Source: Richelia intracellularis
Lineage (GTDB): Bacteria; Cyanobacteriota; Cyanobacteriia; Cyanobacteriales; Nostocaceae
NCBI GenBank assembly: GCA_000613065.1
Contig: CBZS010000647.1
Coordinates: 1 to 34,301 of the forward strand
Direction: 5' to 3'
DNA length: 34,301 bases
Shown: positions 25,147-34,301 of the stretch, in pieces
Layout: each line of letters starts with the position of its first letter
Position numbering within the stretch: position 1 is the first letter of the stretch
Program-made: the position numbers and the translations under genes
The notes under the pieces: generated by a model
The model's database searches: none
What the model was told of the DNA's origin: nothing
What the model saw: only the letters and a program-made list of their open reading frames with translations

Positions 25147-26408
25147 GGGCTCCTCGATTAATCAAGTCTTAGGTTATCTCAGGGGGTTCGAAGAACTACA
25201 ATAAAGTGAAGTTGGGCAAAAAATAGCTCAACCGGAAGGAACCATTTCTAGTTGAAATCTGACTAAATAGAGCCAATTTAGACGCTATTATCCCACAGCT
25301 TTAGGATTTTTATTCTCCCAAAATCCATAACGTTTAAAGTTGTACACTAAATTCTTCACTCCAATAGTTGCTTTGACTGACTGCTTACCAATGGAACCCA
25401 TTAACTTGCCTCCCATTTCATTAACCCAGTGACCAAAAACGTGTTCGACCTTAGGTCTGACTTGAGAACGCTCTGGATTATCTTCTTTGTGTTTTGCAGT
25501 CAATGGATGATTGCCGTAGGCTCGTTCATGAATGTGACTGAGGAATTGTAAAATCTGTAGAATCCATTCAATAGATTCACTACCATAGCCAGTATCTGCC
25601 CAAACCTCTTCTCCCTGCTTTTGGTCATCCAACAGTGCCCCTAACATTTGACAATCATGCACTGAGGCATCCGTTAGTTGATACCGACGAATAAAAACGT
25701 ACTCCACATCAGTATCGATGTGGTTTTTATAACCAAAGGAACTCTGACCATTCTTTTTTGTCCAGGGAGCATCGGTATCCTTCTCGGACAAGCGATGAGG
25801 CTTTTGCTGCCAACTTTCGGGAATTTCTCATTAGGCAAGTTTTGGCTTCTCTTCCTTAGTATTATGCTCCTTGGGAACTGGAATCAGTGTGGCATCTACT
25901 ATTTGACCCCCCTTAGCTTGTTAGCCTTGGTCTCTCAGGTCGCTATCAAATTAATTGCTCAAACAGTTCTTCAATAAGACCCTGCTGCTTCAACTGCTGC
26001 CGAAATAACCAAACTGTAGTTGCATCTGGTACTGGTTCTGCTAGCCCCAAGCCCAAAAATCTCATGAACGATAGTCGGTCATTGAGCTGGTACTCCAGTT
26101 CTTCATCACTCATGTTATGTTGTACAGTTGTTGCAGCACAAGCATTTTGAACATGACTATTGCATCTATGGACTTTCGCCCAGCATTATTTTTTCTGGGC
26201 TTATCATGCACTTGTTCTAAAATCGGACGAATTTATGACCACGGCAGCGTCTCGTCTAACTTCATCAACAGGGTCTTCTTGCTTTCTAACTTCTGGTCTC
26301 GCTGTTCAAGTTCCCCGACTTTTTTTATTCCATGGCGATTCAACCCCAGGTTCTGCTCTCCCTATACTCTCATCTCGCGAGCTACTTGCTCAATTTTTCG
26401 AGGTGCCC
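25147..26408 (-). mobile_element. IS5-family element (IS5 subgroup type), copy 2, inactive
   Basis: The left end GGGCTCCTCGA (one change from copy 1) and right end TCGAGGTGCCC bound 1262 bp aligned with copy 1 over the whole length. The different outer flanks (DUF456 side here, rbp side there) confirm the boundaries. No clear target duplication. Confidence 0.8.
25288..26330 (-). pseudogene. IS5-family DDE transposase (copy 2), degraded
   Basis: The C-terminal DDE part (25288-25791) is in one frame: SEKDTDAPWTKKNGQSSFGY, NHIDTDVEYVFIRRYQLTDA, VWADTGYGSESIEWILQ and NLVYNFKRYGF. The N-terminal part is broken by frameshifts near 25830 and 25955, a 5-base insertion near 26115 and a TAA at 26233-26235. 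That TAA is at the same codon as the stop in copy 1, suggesting an inherited lesion. Dead. Confidence 0.83.
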
Positions 26409-27189
26409 TATTGTTGTTGCTCTAGAAGGCAATAATATTTGTACGAATTATACTGTGAAATATAAGCTAGCACTAGCAATAAAAATGATTAAAAAGAATG
26501 TGAGTATGCTCGTTCTATATTTCATAATTAGAGCTGTTAAAGCAAAGCCAAAAGGTATAAAAATATTATTGATCTAATATTTTAGAACTGTAGGATGACG
26601 GAATGCACGAGACAAGTCTGTCATATCTTAAATTAAATTAGGTGAAGGATAAAAAAAAAAGAATGTCGCTAAAATAACAAAAGAGATACTATGAATAACA
26701 AAAAAAGGTACATTTTTGTTCAAACATCTATATAGTTACTGTGTTGAAAATTTTATGATTTTTTTTGTTGATTCATAGAATTATCGATTTTATTTAAGCA
26801 TGATAAATTAATTATATTGATAATAAATAAATAATATATTTTTTTTTTTGCCTGCCAATTAATATTATGCAAACATATAATTAAACTCTAAATCAAATTT
26901 TGAACTTTATATATACAGAGTTACGGATACTTGTACTACCATGTTGAAGTTTAAATTTACAGATACGTATATATTAAGATTCGAAAAATAAAGATCTTTC
27001 TTGAGGTACTTTATTGTTTCTTTATCAAATATTGATAGCAAATTCAAGAAAAGCCTGGAATGGTTCGAAATCCATTCAAGGTAGATCAGATAAATTAGAT
27101 AATATTTGCTGGAAAATAATTTAAAGAATTCGCTGATTAGATACCATTAGCCTTGCTATATAATACTAGGCAAACGTAATAGTGAGGAA
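26409..27189. other. Very AT-rich gap with no recognisable gene
   Basis: 781 bases with long A and T runs (for example near 26650 and 26840). Short open frames exist but start inside the IS end or lack family resemblance. The last 60 bases precede the next gene, with GAGGAA just before its GTG. Possibly decayed DNA or a promoter-rich spacer. Confidence 0.5.
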
Positions 27190-27927
27190 GTGAAAGCTGT
27201 GCGTGATGACTTAGAGGGGTTAGAGATTACTCTACAAGAATTAAGATATCTCACCAATTTACCTGTTAAATATGAATTACCAAGAATCACGAAACGTTTT
27301 CAAACAATATTTAGGCGTTGGATTACCAAGTTTCAAGGCTCAGAGAGTCCCACAGCGATCTTCTTAGGGTTGTCTTCATGTATTATTATTTATTTGCTGT
27401 TTGAAATATTTGTTAGTTTTTTGGCAATTTGGTTGCCTTTACCACCAATACCATCTTGGATATTACTCATATTATCTGCTGGATTTTTGATTTATGGGGC
27501 TCAGTGCAGTTTATATTTGCTTTGGCGCCAAAGCAAATATATTGTACATACGAGCATGACAGCTTCCTTAGAAATTTTATTAAACGATGTTGATAGATAT
27601 AATGCTGTGATTAAAGCTATAGAGATTAATGATCAAATAGAAGCAGCAGGTAATCAGGAGGTAATGATCAAAGATAGGGGGAGAGTGCTTGCAGCTTTAC
27701 AAATGGCAAGGGTAGATTTAGTCAGAGCATTAAAAACAGAGAAAATATTTCGGGAAAATAAAAAATTTATTATTAGCAACAGTGATTTATTTACAGAAAA
27801 TCTGACGCATTTAACCGCAGCATATGTGGCAGAAAAAGCGACAGAACATGGAAGATTATTAAATGAAGCTTTACAGATTGCTATCGAGGTTCAATACGAA
27901 ATGAGAAAACTGCAAAGCCAACCGTAA
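27190..27927 (+). CDS. Hypothetical two-helix membrane protein
   Basis: A 245-residue protein that I do not recognise. It starts at GTG with GAGGAA directly upstream. The N-terminal 60 residues are soluble and basic (KRFQTIFRRWITKF). Two membrane segments follow: AIFLGLSSCIIIYLLFEIFV with FLAIWL, and IPSWILLILSAGFLIYGAQ. The remaining 120 residues are charged and probably helical or coiled (AIEINDQIEAAGNQEVMIKD, RVDLVRALKTEKIFRENKK). The frame is intact and its base composition resembles its neighbours, so it is likely a real cyanobacterial gene. It is 187 bases upstream of the DUF1350 gene on the same strand. No catalytic motif is visible. Confidence 0.75.
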   Translation: MKAVRDDLEGLEITLQELRYLTNLPVKYELPRITKRFQTIFRRWITKFQGSESPTAIFLGLSSCIIIYLLFEIFVSFLAIWLPLPPIPSWILLILSAGFLIYGAQCSLYLLWRQSKYIVHTSMTASLEILLNDVDRYNAVIKAIEINDQIEAAGNQEVMIKDRGRVLAALQMARVDLVRALKTEKIFRENKKFIISNSDLFTENLTHLTAAYVAEKATEHGRLLNEALQIAIEVQYEMRKLQSQP

Positions 27928-28114
27928 GAGCTTTTATTTGAATAGAAAATTAATCCCTTCTACTTCCTTCTTCCTGACTTTTGCCTTTTCCGAAAGGCTG
28001 ATAATTTTGGAGTTTACCTTGTTCCCTAACTCCTAATTTTGGGTATATACAACTTGCAATTAGGATAAGATAAACACTATACATTCAAGCTCAGAGCTAA
28101 CCATTATCAGGAAA

Positions 28115-28906
28115 ATGAGCAATATTCATTGGCAAGAAATATCGGGTAATTGGGTGGTTGTACCCCGTAATCCCATCGGTATTATCCACTTTTTGGGTGG
28201 AGCTTTTGTTGGTTCTGCACCCCATATTACCTATCGCTTGCTATTGGAATATCTAGCAGCTAAGGGTTTTATAGTCATTGCTACTTCATTCTTTAATACT
28301 TTAGACCATATTGCGAGCGCAAAACAAGTTTTACTCAACTTCGATAGGGCTTTACTACGTTTAGAGGAAAAATCTGCCCTTGGTAATGCTTACTTACCAA
28401 TTTATGGCATTGGACATAGTATGGGGTGCAAACTCCACTTACTCATTGGTAGCCTTTATCCAGTAACCCGAGCAGGTAATATCCTCATCTCCTTCAATAA
28501 CTATGCAGCAAGCGATGCTATCCCCTTAGTAGAGCAGTTAAACTCTAGCTTGAATATTGAATTTACTCCCACTCCCAAGGAAACAAACCAACTTGTTGAA
28601 ACAAATTATAATATTCGCCGCAACTTATTGATACAATTTACTAACGATACTATTGACCAATCAACAAGTTTAAGAGAAATTTTACTACAACGGTTTCCGG
28701 GCATGGTGACAGCGCAAACTCTACAAGGAAATCATCTCACACCCATTGCTCAAGATGTGAGTTGGAAACCAGGTAAGGAATTTAATCCTTTAGATGCTAT
28801 TGGACAGTGGTTTAAGCAAGAAGTATATCGAGATTTCAACCAGTTAAAATCTACTATAGTTTTATGGCTGAATCCCGTAGCAGGATTCACTATAAAGGAT
28901 ATATAA
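28115..28906 (+). CDS. DUF1350 family alpha/beta-hydrolase-like protein
   Basis: A 263-residue protein with the DUF1350 pattern of cyanobacteria and plastids. It opens with WQEISGNWVVVPRNPIGIIH and FLGGAFVGSAPHITYRLLLE. The nucleophile-elbow motif GHSMG is at residues 100-104, with Ser102 as presumed nucleophile. LQGNHLTPIAQD near residue 210 carries a His in the position expected for a catalytic triad. The reaction and substrate are unknown for the family. There is no signal peptide. It is followed after 65 bases by the receiver-PP2C gene on the same strand and may share its transcript. No lesion is visible. Confidence 0.88.
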   Translation: MSNIHWQEISGNWVVVPRNPIGIIHFLGGAFVGSAPHITYRLLLEYLAAKGFIVIATSFFNTLDHIASAKQVLLNFDRALLRLEEKSALGNAYLPIYGIGHSMGCKLHLLIGSLYPVTRAGNILISFNNYAASDAIPLVEQLNSSLNIEFTPTPKETNQLVETNYNIRRNLLIQFTNDTIDQSTSLREILLQRFPGMVTAQTLQGNHLTPIAQDVSWKPGKEFNPLDAIGQWFKQEVYRDFNQLKSTIVLWLNPVAGFTIKDI

Positions 28907-28971
28907 AAACCGATCAAATATGTTCTCTACAAATATTAGAGATGGTTTTTTAATAAAATTTATCTGATTGT

Positions 28972-30108
28972 ATGTTTAAAATTCTAATTATTGATGATGA
29001 TATAGCAGTACAGATATTACTGAAACGAATGCTGGAAAAAGAAGGCTATGAAGTAATTGCTGTGAGTAATGGAAAAGATGGGATAGAAAAGGCAATTGCT
29101 TGTCCACCAGCAATGATTATTTCTGATTGGATGATGCCAGGATTAACTGGTATCGATGTTTGTCGTTATATTAAAAATTTTCCTGAACTATCTACTACAT
29201 TTTTTATTCTATTAACATCATTAGATTCTATTGCCGATCGCGTTAAGGGATTGGATGCTGGAGCAGATGATTTTATTACTAAACCCATCGAAAAAAACGA
29301 GTTAACGGCAAGAGTTAGAGCAGGATTGCGCTTACATCAATTAAGTCAAGATTTACAAAACCAGAAAAAACTTTTGGAGACAGAACTAGCAGAAGCTGCG
29401 GAATATGTCATGTCTTTATTGCCAACACCAATGACATCTCCATTACATATTGATTTTCGATTTATTCCCTCTCGACAATTGGGTGGCGATTGTTTTGATT
29501 ATTACTGGTTAGATTCAGAATATTTAGCCATTTATCTTTTGGATACAGCTGGGCATGGATTAAGAGCTACTCTTCTATCTATTTCTGTGCTCAATCTATT
29601 GCGAACACGGGCACTGAGAGGTTTAAATTACTATCAGCCTAGTCAGGTTTTAACAGCCTTAAACGAGGCTTTTCCTATGAATTATCAGAATGATAAATAC
29701 TTTACCATTTGGTATGGTGTTTATCATTTTTCTCAACAGAAGTTAACTTATGCTAGTGCAGGTCATCCTCCGGCAATATTAGTTTCTGAGGCTGGAAATC
29801 ATTGCCCTACTGTACATAGACTAAGGACTCCTGGAATGCCTATTGGTATGTTTTCGGGAGCAAAATATACTGATGCAACCTGTAGAATTGAAAAAAATAG
29901 TAACTTATATATTTTTAGTGATGGAGCCTATGAAATTACTAAGGCTGATGGAGATATTTGGGGTTTAGATGCTTTTATTCAAACCCTGATAACTGTTTCT
30001 AAAAATTCTAATTCCCAATTGGAACAGATAATAAAATTATTAATTCATTCCCATTTAGAACCATCCTTTGAAGATGATTTATCTATCTTAAGAATGCAGT
30101 TCTATTGA
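28972..30108 (+). CDS. Response regulator with SpoIIE/PP2C phosphatase output (RsbU-like)
   Basis: A 378-residue protein. Residues 1-120 form a receiver with acidic DDD near the N-terminus, phospho-acceptor Asp52 in IISDWMMPG and Lys104 in FITKPIEKNE. A coiled linker (QDLQNQKKLLETELAEAAEY) leads to the PP2C domain with LGGDCFDYY, LDTAGHGLRATLLS, SAGHPPAIL, FSDGAYEI and EDDLSIL, which supply the metal-binding Asp residues. Phosphorylation of the receiver probably switches the phosphatase, whose usual substrate is a phosphorylated STAS protein. A STAS gene lies convergently at its 3' end with a 7-base overlap, a strong hint of the substrate. The kinase is not in the window. Confidence 0.93.
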   Translation: MFKILIIDDDIAVQILLKRMLEKEGYEVIAVSNGKDGIEKAIACPPAMIISDWMMPGLTGIDVCRYIKNFPELSTTFFILLTSLDSIADRVKGLDAGADDFITKPIEKNELTARVRAGLRLHQLSQDLQNQKKLLETELAEAAEYVMSLLPTPMTSPLHIDFRFIPSRQLGGDCFDYYWLDSEYLAIYLLDTAGHGLRATLLSISVLNLLRTRALRGLNYYQPSQVLTALNEAFPMNYQNDKYFTIWYGVYHFSQQKLTYASAGHPPAILVSEAGNHCPTVHRLRTPGMPIGMFSGAKYTDATCRIEKNSNLYIFSDGAYEITKADGDIWGLDAFIQTLITVSKNSNSQLEQIIKLLIHSHLEPSFEDDLSILRMQFY

Positions 30109-30434
30109 CTACGAGAAAGTAGGGATTGATTGAATTCTTCTTGGTTGAGAAATACGGTGAAAATTTTATCCATTCCAGTGAGTTCAAATAGGATTCTAAT
30201 TTGCTCATTTACCGAGCAAATTAATAATTGACTATCAACTGCTCGTAAGGATTTAAAAGCTAATACCAAAGAGCCTAATCCCGAACTATCCATAAAAGTG
30301 ATATTTTGTAAATCCACTAATACTACCTTAGCTCCACTATTCATAAACTCAGTTATCTGTGTTCGCAACTCTTGTGATGTAGTTGCATCTAGAATTCCAT
30401 TTGGTTTGAGAATTTGAATTTGATTGTTATCCAT
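30102..30434 (-). CDS. STAS domain anti-sigma factor antagonist
   Basis: A 110-residue single STAS domain protein of the SpoIIAA/RsbV type. It has VVLVDLQNITFMDSSGLGSL at about residues 37-56; the Ser of DSSGLG is the usual phosphorylation site. In known systems the unphosphorylated form binds the anti-sigma kinase and frees the sigma factor, and a PP2C enzyme removes the phosphate. Its stop codon lies inside the 3' end of the convergent receiver-PP2C gene. No anti-sigma kinase or sigma factor gene is visible nearby. Intact and of normal length. Confidence 0.93.
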   Translation of the reverse strand: MDNNQIQILKPNGILDATTSQELRTQITEFMNSGAKVVLVDLQNITFMDSSGLGSLVLAFKSLRAVDSQLLICSVNEQIRILFELTGMDKIFTVFLNQEEFNQSLLSRSQ

Positions 30435-30968
30435 GAATATTATTTACAATGATTTTATCAACTTTGACCCAAAACAATTCTCATCTTTCGTAAAAATTTT
30501 GGCCACAAATAATTATTAACTTTAAATAAATTTACAGTTTATGGTCAAAGATTTATCCAATAGGATATCGAAATAATACTCCTAATGCAACACAGTGCTA
30601 TATCAGGGTAAGCGCATCTAATTTTGTAGTGAAAATTACAGATTATTGTACATAATTCTGGGGCATCTCTTGATTGTCAAGTGCGAACGCCAACCCCCTT
30701 TGGGGGGGTATTGGAGGGGCATCGCCAAAAAAAAGTTGACGCAACTGGGGAACCCTTCCCTAGATTCCGTGGTGCCAGGTAGGGGCATTAAGACCTTGAG
30801 TAAGCCCAATAAACACTCATACCCCCACCTGGCACTCACCTACGCCACCCAATCTTCCCCAGTTGCTGGAACACTCGTGGGGCACAAAAATGGAGATTTA
30901 AGTATTAAAGAAGTTAAGTCGTATGCTAAGGACGCAAAGGGTCTATCTTAACTGAAAGGCTTAGTCTA
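30435..30968. other. Spacer with nested inverted repeats
   Basis: About 530 bases between the STAS start and the ISAs1 transposase. A frame at 30646-30951 exists, but it runs through the inverted repeats listed separately and has no resemblance I know, although its end (VAGTLVGHKNGDLSIKEVKS) looks somewhat protein-like. A small GC-rich hairpin, CCAACCCCC/GGGGG..TTGG, is at 30690-30714. Confidence 0.45.
30741..30866. repeat. Large nested inverted repeat
   Basis: The outer arms GCAACTGGGGAA (30741-30752) and TTCCCCAGTTGC (30855-30866) are perfect. The inner arms GTGCCAGGTAGGGG (30772-30785) and CCCCCACCTGGCAC (30822-30835) pair at 13 of 14 bases. Together they can form one long hairpin of 126 bases. 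It is more GC-rich than its surroundings. It could be a structured RNA or a small palindromic mobile element. Confidence 0.75.
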
Positions 30969-32059
30969 ATGGTCTCTCTGACAAGAAGGCTTGCGCCTAC
31001 GGGTTTCAAATCTTCAAAACCAAAGATTAAAAGCTCAAAAAATTTGAGTATAGCCCATGCCACTGCATTGACAGAAAAAATGTTATTAGTTTTGAGTGAG
31101 ATAGAAGACCCACCTGTGGAAAGAACCCGTGTCGATTTATTAACAGATATTTTAATCATTGGAATACTATCATTGATTGGAGGAGGTAAGGGATGGGAGA
31201 ACATGAAAATGATAGATTGAGTAAATACGACTGGTTGAAGCAGTTTTTAGCTTTACCAGAGGACATCCCAAGTGGACATACCTTTGGACGGGTGTTTGAA
31301 CCCATTAACCCAAAAGTATTTGAGCGATGCTTTCGACATTGGGTAGAATCAATAGTTGAAGCCCCAGGAGCACAGGTAATTCCCATTGATGGTAAGACCC
31401 TCAAAGGTTCCTATGATAGAGAACAGGGTAAATCAGCGTTACATCTAGTTAGTGCATGTTCGATTTATCTTCTTGTTTTACTTGTCCTAAAACAAGACGA
31501 TAAATCGAATGAAATTACAGCAATCCCTGCATTATTGGAATTATTAGACATGGCTGGATGTATTATTACCATTGATCCCATGGGTACGCAAACAGCAATT
31601 GCATCCTAAATATTTAATGCAAAAGCAGATTATGTTTTAGGACTCAAAGGTAATCATCCTACACTTTACGGACAAGTGAAAAATGGGTTTGAGCAACAGT
31701 TATCTCAAGGCTTTAAAGGTATTATCCATAGTTATGATAAACGGGTAGAGAAAGGTCATCATCCTACTGAAAAACGTCAAATTTGGTGTGTTCCTATTTC
31801 TCAACAGCAAACTTTGCATAACCAAGACAATTGGGTTGGTCTTAAATGGGTTGTCATGGTTGTGCGGATACCACATCTTTGGAATCAAACAACCCGTGAA
31901 GATCAGTTTTATCTAACTAGTTTAAATTGTGATCCTCGTAACTTAGGACAAGTGATTCGTCTTCATTGAGGAGTGGGAAATGGGTTGCATTGGACTTTAG
32001 ATGTCACTTTTTATGAAAATGCTTGTCGTGTCCGTACTGGTCATGCTCCACAAAACTTA

Positions 32060-32984
32060 GAGGATGTTTTTAAAGGTGGGAGGTATCATAAAAAAGCTCA
32101 CAAGGCATATGCTGAGAATTATAGAAAACAGCACCCCGTGAGCAAATGACTAAGAATTATCCTAGCAATTTAACGTGGGAACAGTGGGAGTTAATCACAC
32201 AGCTGTTTCCAGAGGCAAAACCAGGTGGTCGTCCACGTACAACAACATGTATGTACCCAGTAGTAAACGCGATTTTATACGTACTGTGTCAAGGATGAAC
32301 ATGGTGGGCATTACCAGGAGATTTACCACCTTGGTCTACAGTCTATGGCTATTTATTTCAGAAGATGGGGCAAAGACCGTACTTGGCTTCAGGTTCATGA
32401 CAAACTATATCAATGGATTCGGGTAGGAGCCAGTCGAGAACCAAGTCCATGGGAAGCAGCCTTTGATAGCCAATCAGTTGAAACCGCAACCATGATTTGT
32501 ACGAATGTTGGTTTCGAGGCAGGAAAACAAATACATGGACGTAAGGGATTTATTACGGTTGACTTGTTAGGGCTAGTTTTGCGAGTCTTGGTTACTTCTG
32601 CAAGTGTGCCAGAACCTGCAGGGGCTAAACTAAACGTGCACCTTCTGGCAGGTTTATCAGATGAAAGATAAAGTTAAAAGACTGCACACTATCTGAGTGG
32701 ATGGAGGATATCGGGGGTCAGATTTTGCCCACTGGATAATCGATGTTTTTCGTTGTATTGTGGAAGTGGTTCTCAGACCCTTAGAAAACAAGGGTTTTAC
32801 CCTTTTACCAAAACCTTGGGTTGTATAACTAACTTTCGGGTGGCTCAATTGGTGTAGAAGATTAAGTAAGGACTATGAAAGGCTACCTGAAACTTCTGAG
32901 ACTTTAATTTATATTGCAATGATACGTATCATGGTCAGGGGACTTGCATGATTTGTAACTTACTTCGACTTTTAAAACATCCTC
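32060..32984 (+). mobile_element. 920-bp IS5-family element, copy 3, inserted in ISAs1
   Basis: The left end is GAGGATGTTTTTAAAGG and the right end is CTTTTAAAACATCCTC, with TTA at 32057-32059 and 32985-32987. It is 925 bp and in the opposite orientation to copies 1 and 2. Removing it with one TTA joins QNL to ALL in frame in the ISAs1 transposase. Confidence 0.93.
32146..32951 (+). pseudogene. IS5-family transposase of the 920-bp IS, copy 3
   Basis: It begins at ATG 32146 with MTKNYPSNLTWEQWELITQL. A Cys codon has become TGA after VLCQG at about 32297, and a frameshift lies near 32350. The frame then reads FRRWGKDRTWLQVHDKLYQW, REPSPWEAAFDSQSVETATM and QIHGRKGFITVDLLGLVLRV up to a stop after GLSDER. 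The C-terminal piece, with one more stop after KPWVV, is [20 protein letters not shown] and ends at TGA 32949-32951. Confidence 0.83.
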
Positions 32985-33330
32985 TTAGCACTTCTGGGGC
33001 GAATAGCTTTTAATGCTTTAAACCTAGAGCAATCTTTGAAACGTAGTAATCGCCAAAAATCTAATGGAGCTGCTATGGATAATAATTATATGCTGACTGT
33101 TCTTACTGCTTGTTTATCCCAACATGATGATGAGACCTCTCAACCCGCTTGTCAATAGAATTTGGGTGCGACTCTTTTGGTAGTAGGGAGTATGATATAA
33201 GAAGAATAAATTACAAGTCAACCACAGTAGTATTTACAGCCAATAATCTACTTGATGGAATTGGCTTGTAAAAAGTGAAAAAACAGGAACAGTTCCACAC
33301 CCTATGCAAGGATCTACATAAAATCAAGGT

Positions 33331-33727
33331 ATGTTTTGGTCACAAGCACGAGAACTATTTGAACAGATAGTTAGTTGGTTAGACTCAGACAGCATTTGTG
33401 GGTTAGAACATTCCTTGATAGAGAGTAAGTTACTTGAGAATGGATACGAATTATTGAGACGGTTGTTACAAACAAAGATATTTTGATAAACGCAGTCAAT
33501 ATGAAATAGAGGGAGAGTGTGCAGGCACAGACTCACTAAACAGAACACACAAGAAAAAATTGTCGCGGAAATTGACCACATTATTTGGCACAGTAATCGC
33601 CAATAGAATAAGTTATGGAGGAAGAAAGATAAATACGCTATTTACTTTGGATGGGGAGTTTTATCTACCAGCACAGCAATATTCTCATGGACTAAGGTGA
33701 TTTTTGAAAAAGAAATTACTAGCTAAA
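33331..33727 (+). pseudogene. ISKra4-family transposase, N-terminal fragment
   Basis: It reads MFWSQARELFEQIVSWLDSD, SICGLEHSLIESKLLENGYE and LLRRLLQ. After a frameshift at about 33485 come DKRSQYEIEGECAGTD, RTHKKKLSRKLTTLFGTVIA and LDGEFYLPAQQYSHGLR, then a stop. This is the ISKra4 N-terminal pattern. The rest is missing, replaced by the ISAzo13 remnant on the other strand. The 170 bases before it hold no gene that I can recognise. Confidence 0.78.
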
Positions 33728-34301
33728 GCGGTTGAATCAAGATATCCCATTTGGGCAACAGTGGATTTCGCTGTAATCTAGACTCCACTTGTTTCATAGC
33801 TTTATTTGTTAGAGAAATCCCTTTTTGGTAAACAGTTTTACTTAAACTCAAGATAGGATATGAGCCTTTCCAACTCATACTCGAAGCCTAGGAAAGCATG
33901 ACTTTAACATCAACAAGCTTCGCTCGCCCCATTCCAATGCTGATAAAGAATACCCCAACAACCCTCTATGGGATTGTATTTACTATGCGAAGGAGGATAG
34001 TAAAGCAATTGAATTGGTATATTTAGGAGATCAACAAACTCAACCATCCTTTTTAAAAATTGAGTTCTTATTCCACTACTTTCCGGACCATTATCAACTT
34101 TCATTTGTATCAGTTCGGTATCCTGCTTTTGTTATGGTGTCATTGTCTTCCACCATTGAATTAGAGTATCAACAATAAAATCCCTGGTTTTATAAGAAGA
34201 ACTACCAAAGTTAATATAGAATAATTACCCACTATCTTCATCAAGAATCCCACAGGGAGTATATTTTTCTGTGGATCCCATATCATGATCCTCAGCTTGA
34301 T
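33728..34301 (-). pseudogene. ISAzo13-family transposase remnant, runs off the window
   Basis: The minus strand reads DMGSTEKYTPCGILDEDSG, NFGSSSYKTRDFIVDTLIQW, then VDNGPESSGIRTQFLKRMVE and LLYYPPSHSKYNPIEGCWGI. It ends with SSMSWKGSYPILSLSKTVYQ and KAMKQVESRLQRNPLLPKWD. This is the ISAzo13 pattern with the second catalytic Asp in VDNGPE and the Glu in NPIEGCWG. Stops lie near 34209, 34133 and 33900. The N-terminal half is outside the window. Confidence 0.8.

Larger units (their letters stand above)
30969..33158 (+). pseudogene. ISAs1-family transposase, frameshifted and interrupted by an IS
   Basis: Read in order it gives LVLSEIEDPPVERTRVDLLT, ILIIGILSLIGGGKGWE, then a frameshift at about 31195. 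FLALPEDIPSGHTFGRVFE, FRHWVESIVE, AQVIPIDGKTLKGSYDREQG and NEITAIPALLELLDMAGCII follow. After a stop near 31607 come ADYVLGLKGNHPTLYGQVKN and VEKGHHPTEKRQIWCVPISQ. A TGA at about 31967 replaces Trp of the HWG motif. The gene then reads LHWTLDVTFYENACRVRTGH up to PQNL, where the 920-bp IS enters at 32060. It resumes at 32985 with ALLGRIAFNALNLEQSLKRS and ends at TAG 33156-33158. The ISAs1 pattern is complete but dead. Confidence 0.87.

Noticed and set aside
26332-26577. 81-codon frame running from the IS5-type end into the AT-rich gap
   Set aside because: Starts in IS sequence antisense to the transposase; the tail is low-complexity.
30646-30951. 101-codon frame before ISAs1
   Set aside because: Runs through the large inverted repeat; no recognised family. 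Left as unassigned spacer.
1-34301. Search by eye for tRNA and rRNA genes
   Set aside because: No cloverleaf with a T-loop motif and no rRNA segment could be supported on either strand.

Overview
The window comes from a filamentous, nitrogen-fixing-type cyanobacterium (Nostocales-like). Supporting genes are cpcT (phycobilin lyase), crtH (carotene isomerase), a CCB2-type cytochrome b6 haem-assembly factor, the response regulator RpaB, a cyanobacterial DUF512/TIGR03279 protein and an RRM-type Rbp protein. Host genes also carry the cyanobacterial HIP1 octamer GCGATCGC. The base composition is AT-rich. The region is decaying: many genes are broken and roughly a third of the window is insertion-sequence (IS) debris. 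Such a load is known from genome-reduced symbionts such as the Azolla cyanobiont; that link is an inference from the pattern, not an identification.

Layout. 1-3.7 kb: 3' part of a TIGR03279/DUF512 gene, then a shattered glycoside-hydrolase-like gene (GHL10/DUF187 type) with stops, frameshifts and a 91-bp MITE. 3.7-7.5 kb: hairpins, an intact rbp gene with terminator, a decayed IS5-type element and a decayed IS1031-like element. 7.8-11.4 kb: intact cpcT, then crtH cut by an IS1380-family element that is itself cut by a 921-bp IS5-family element. 11.7-19.2 kb: the healthy core, with a DUF502 membrane protein, nusB, ftsY, a 1-kb non-coding gap, a GAF-PP2C phosphatase and convergent radA. 19.2-24.9 kb: a second copy of the 920-bp IS sits 25 bp upstream of radA, followed by rpaB, a second MITE and CCB2. 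Then comes a block of remnants (LamG protein, IS1380, IS630, third MITE) ending in a degraded repeat of the CCB2 3' end, and DUF456. 25.1-27.2 kb: second IS5-type copy and an AT-rich gap. 27.2-30.4 kb: an unrecognised two-helix membrane protein, a DUF1350 hydrolase-like protein, a receiver-PP2C protein and a convergent STAS protein. 30.4-34.3 kb: a nested hairpin, a broken ISAs1 element interrupted by the third 920-bp IS copy, and fragments of ISKra4 and ISAzo13 transposases.

How the genes work together. nusB and ftsY are housekeeping (rRNA antitermination, co-translational targeting). rpaB, CCB2 and cpcT serve photosynthesis. Two SpoIIE/PP2C phosphatases and a STAS antagonist look like parts of a partner-switching pathway. 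No transposase in the window is intact, so any movement of these elements now would need help from elsewhere. I found no CRISPR array, tRNA or rRNA gene. The strongest unusual observations are the layered insertions, the 91-bp MITE family with an 8-bp target duplication, the loss of crtH, the repeated CCB2 tail and the IS placed directly before radA.
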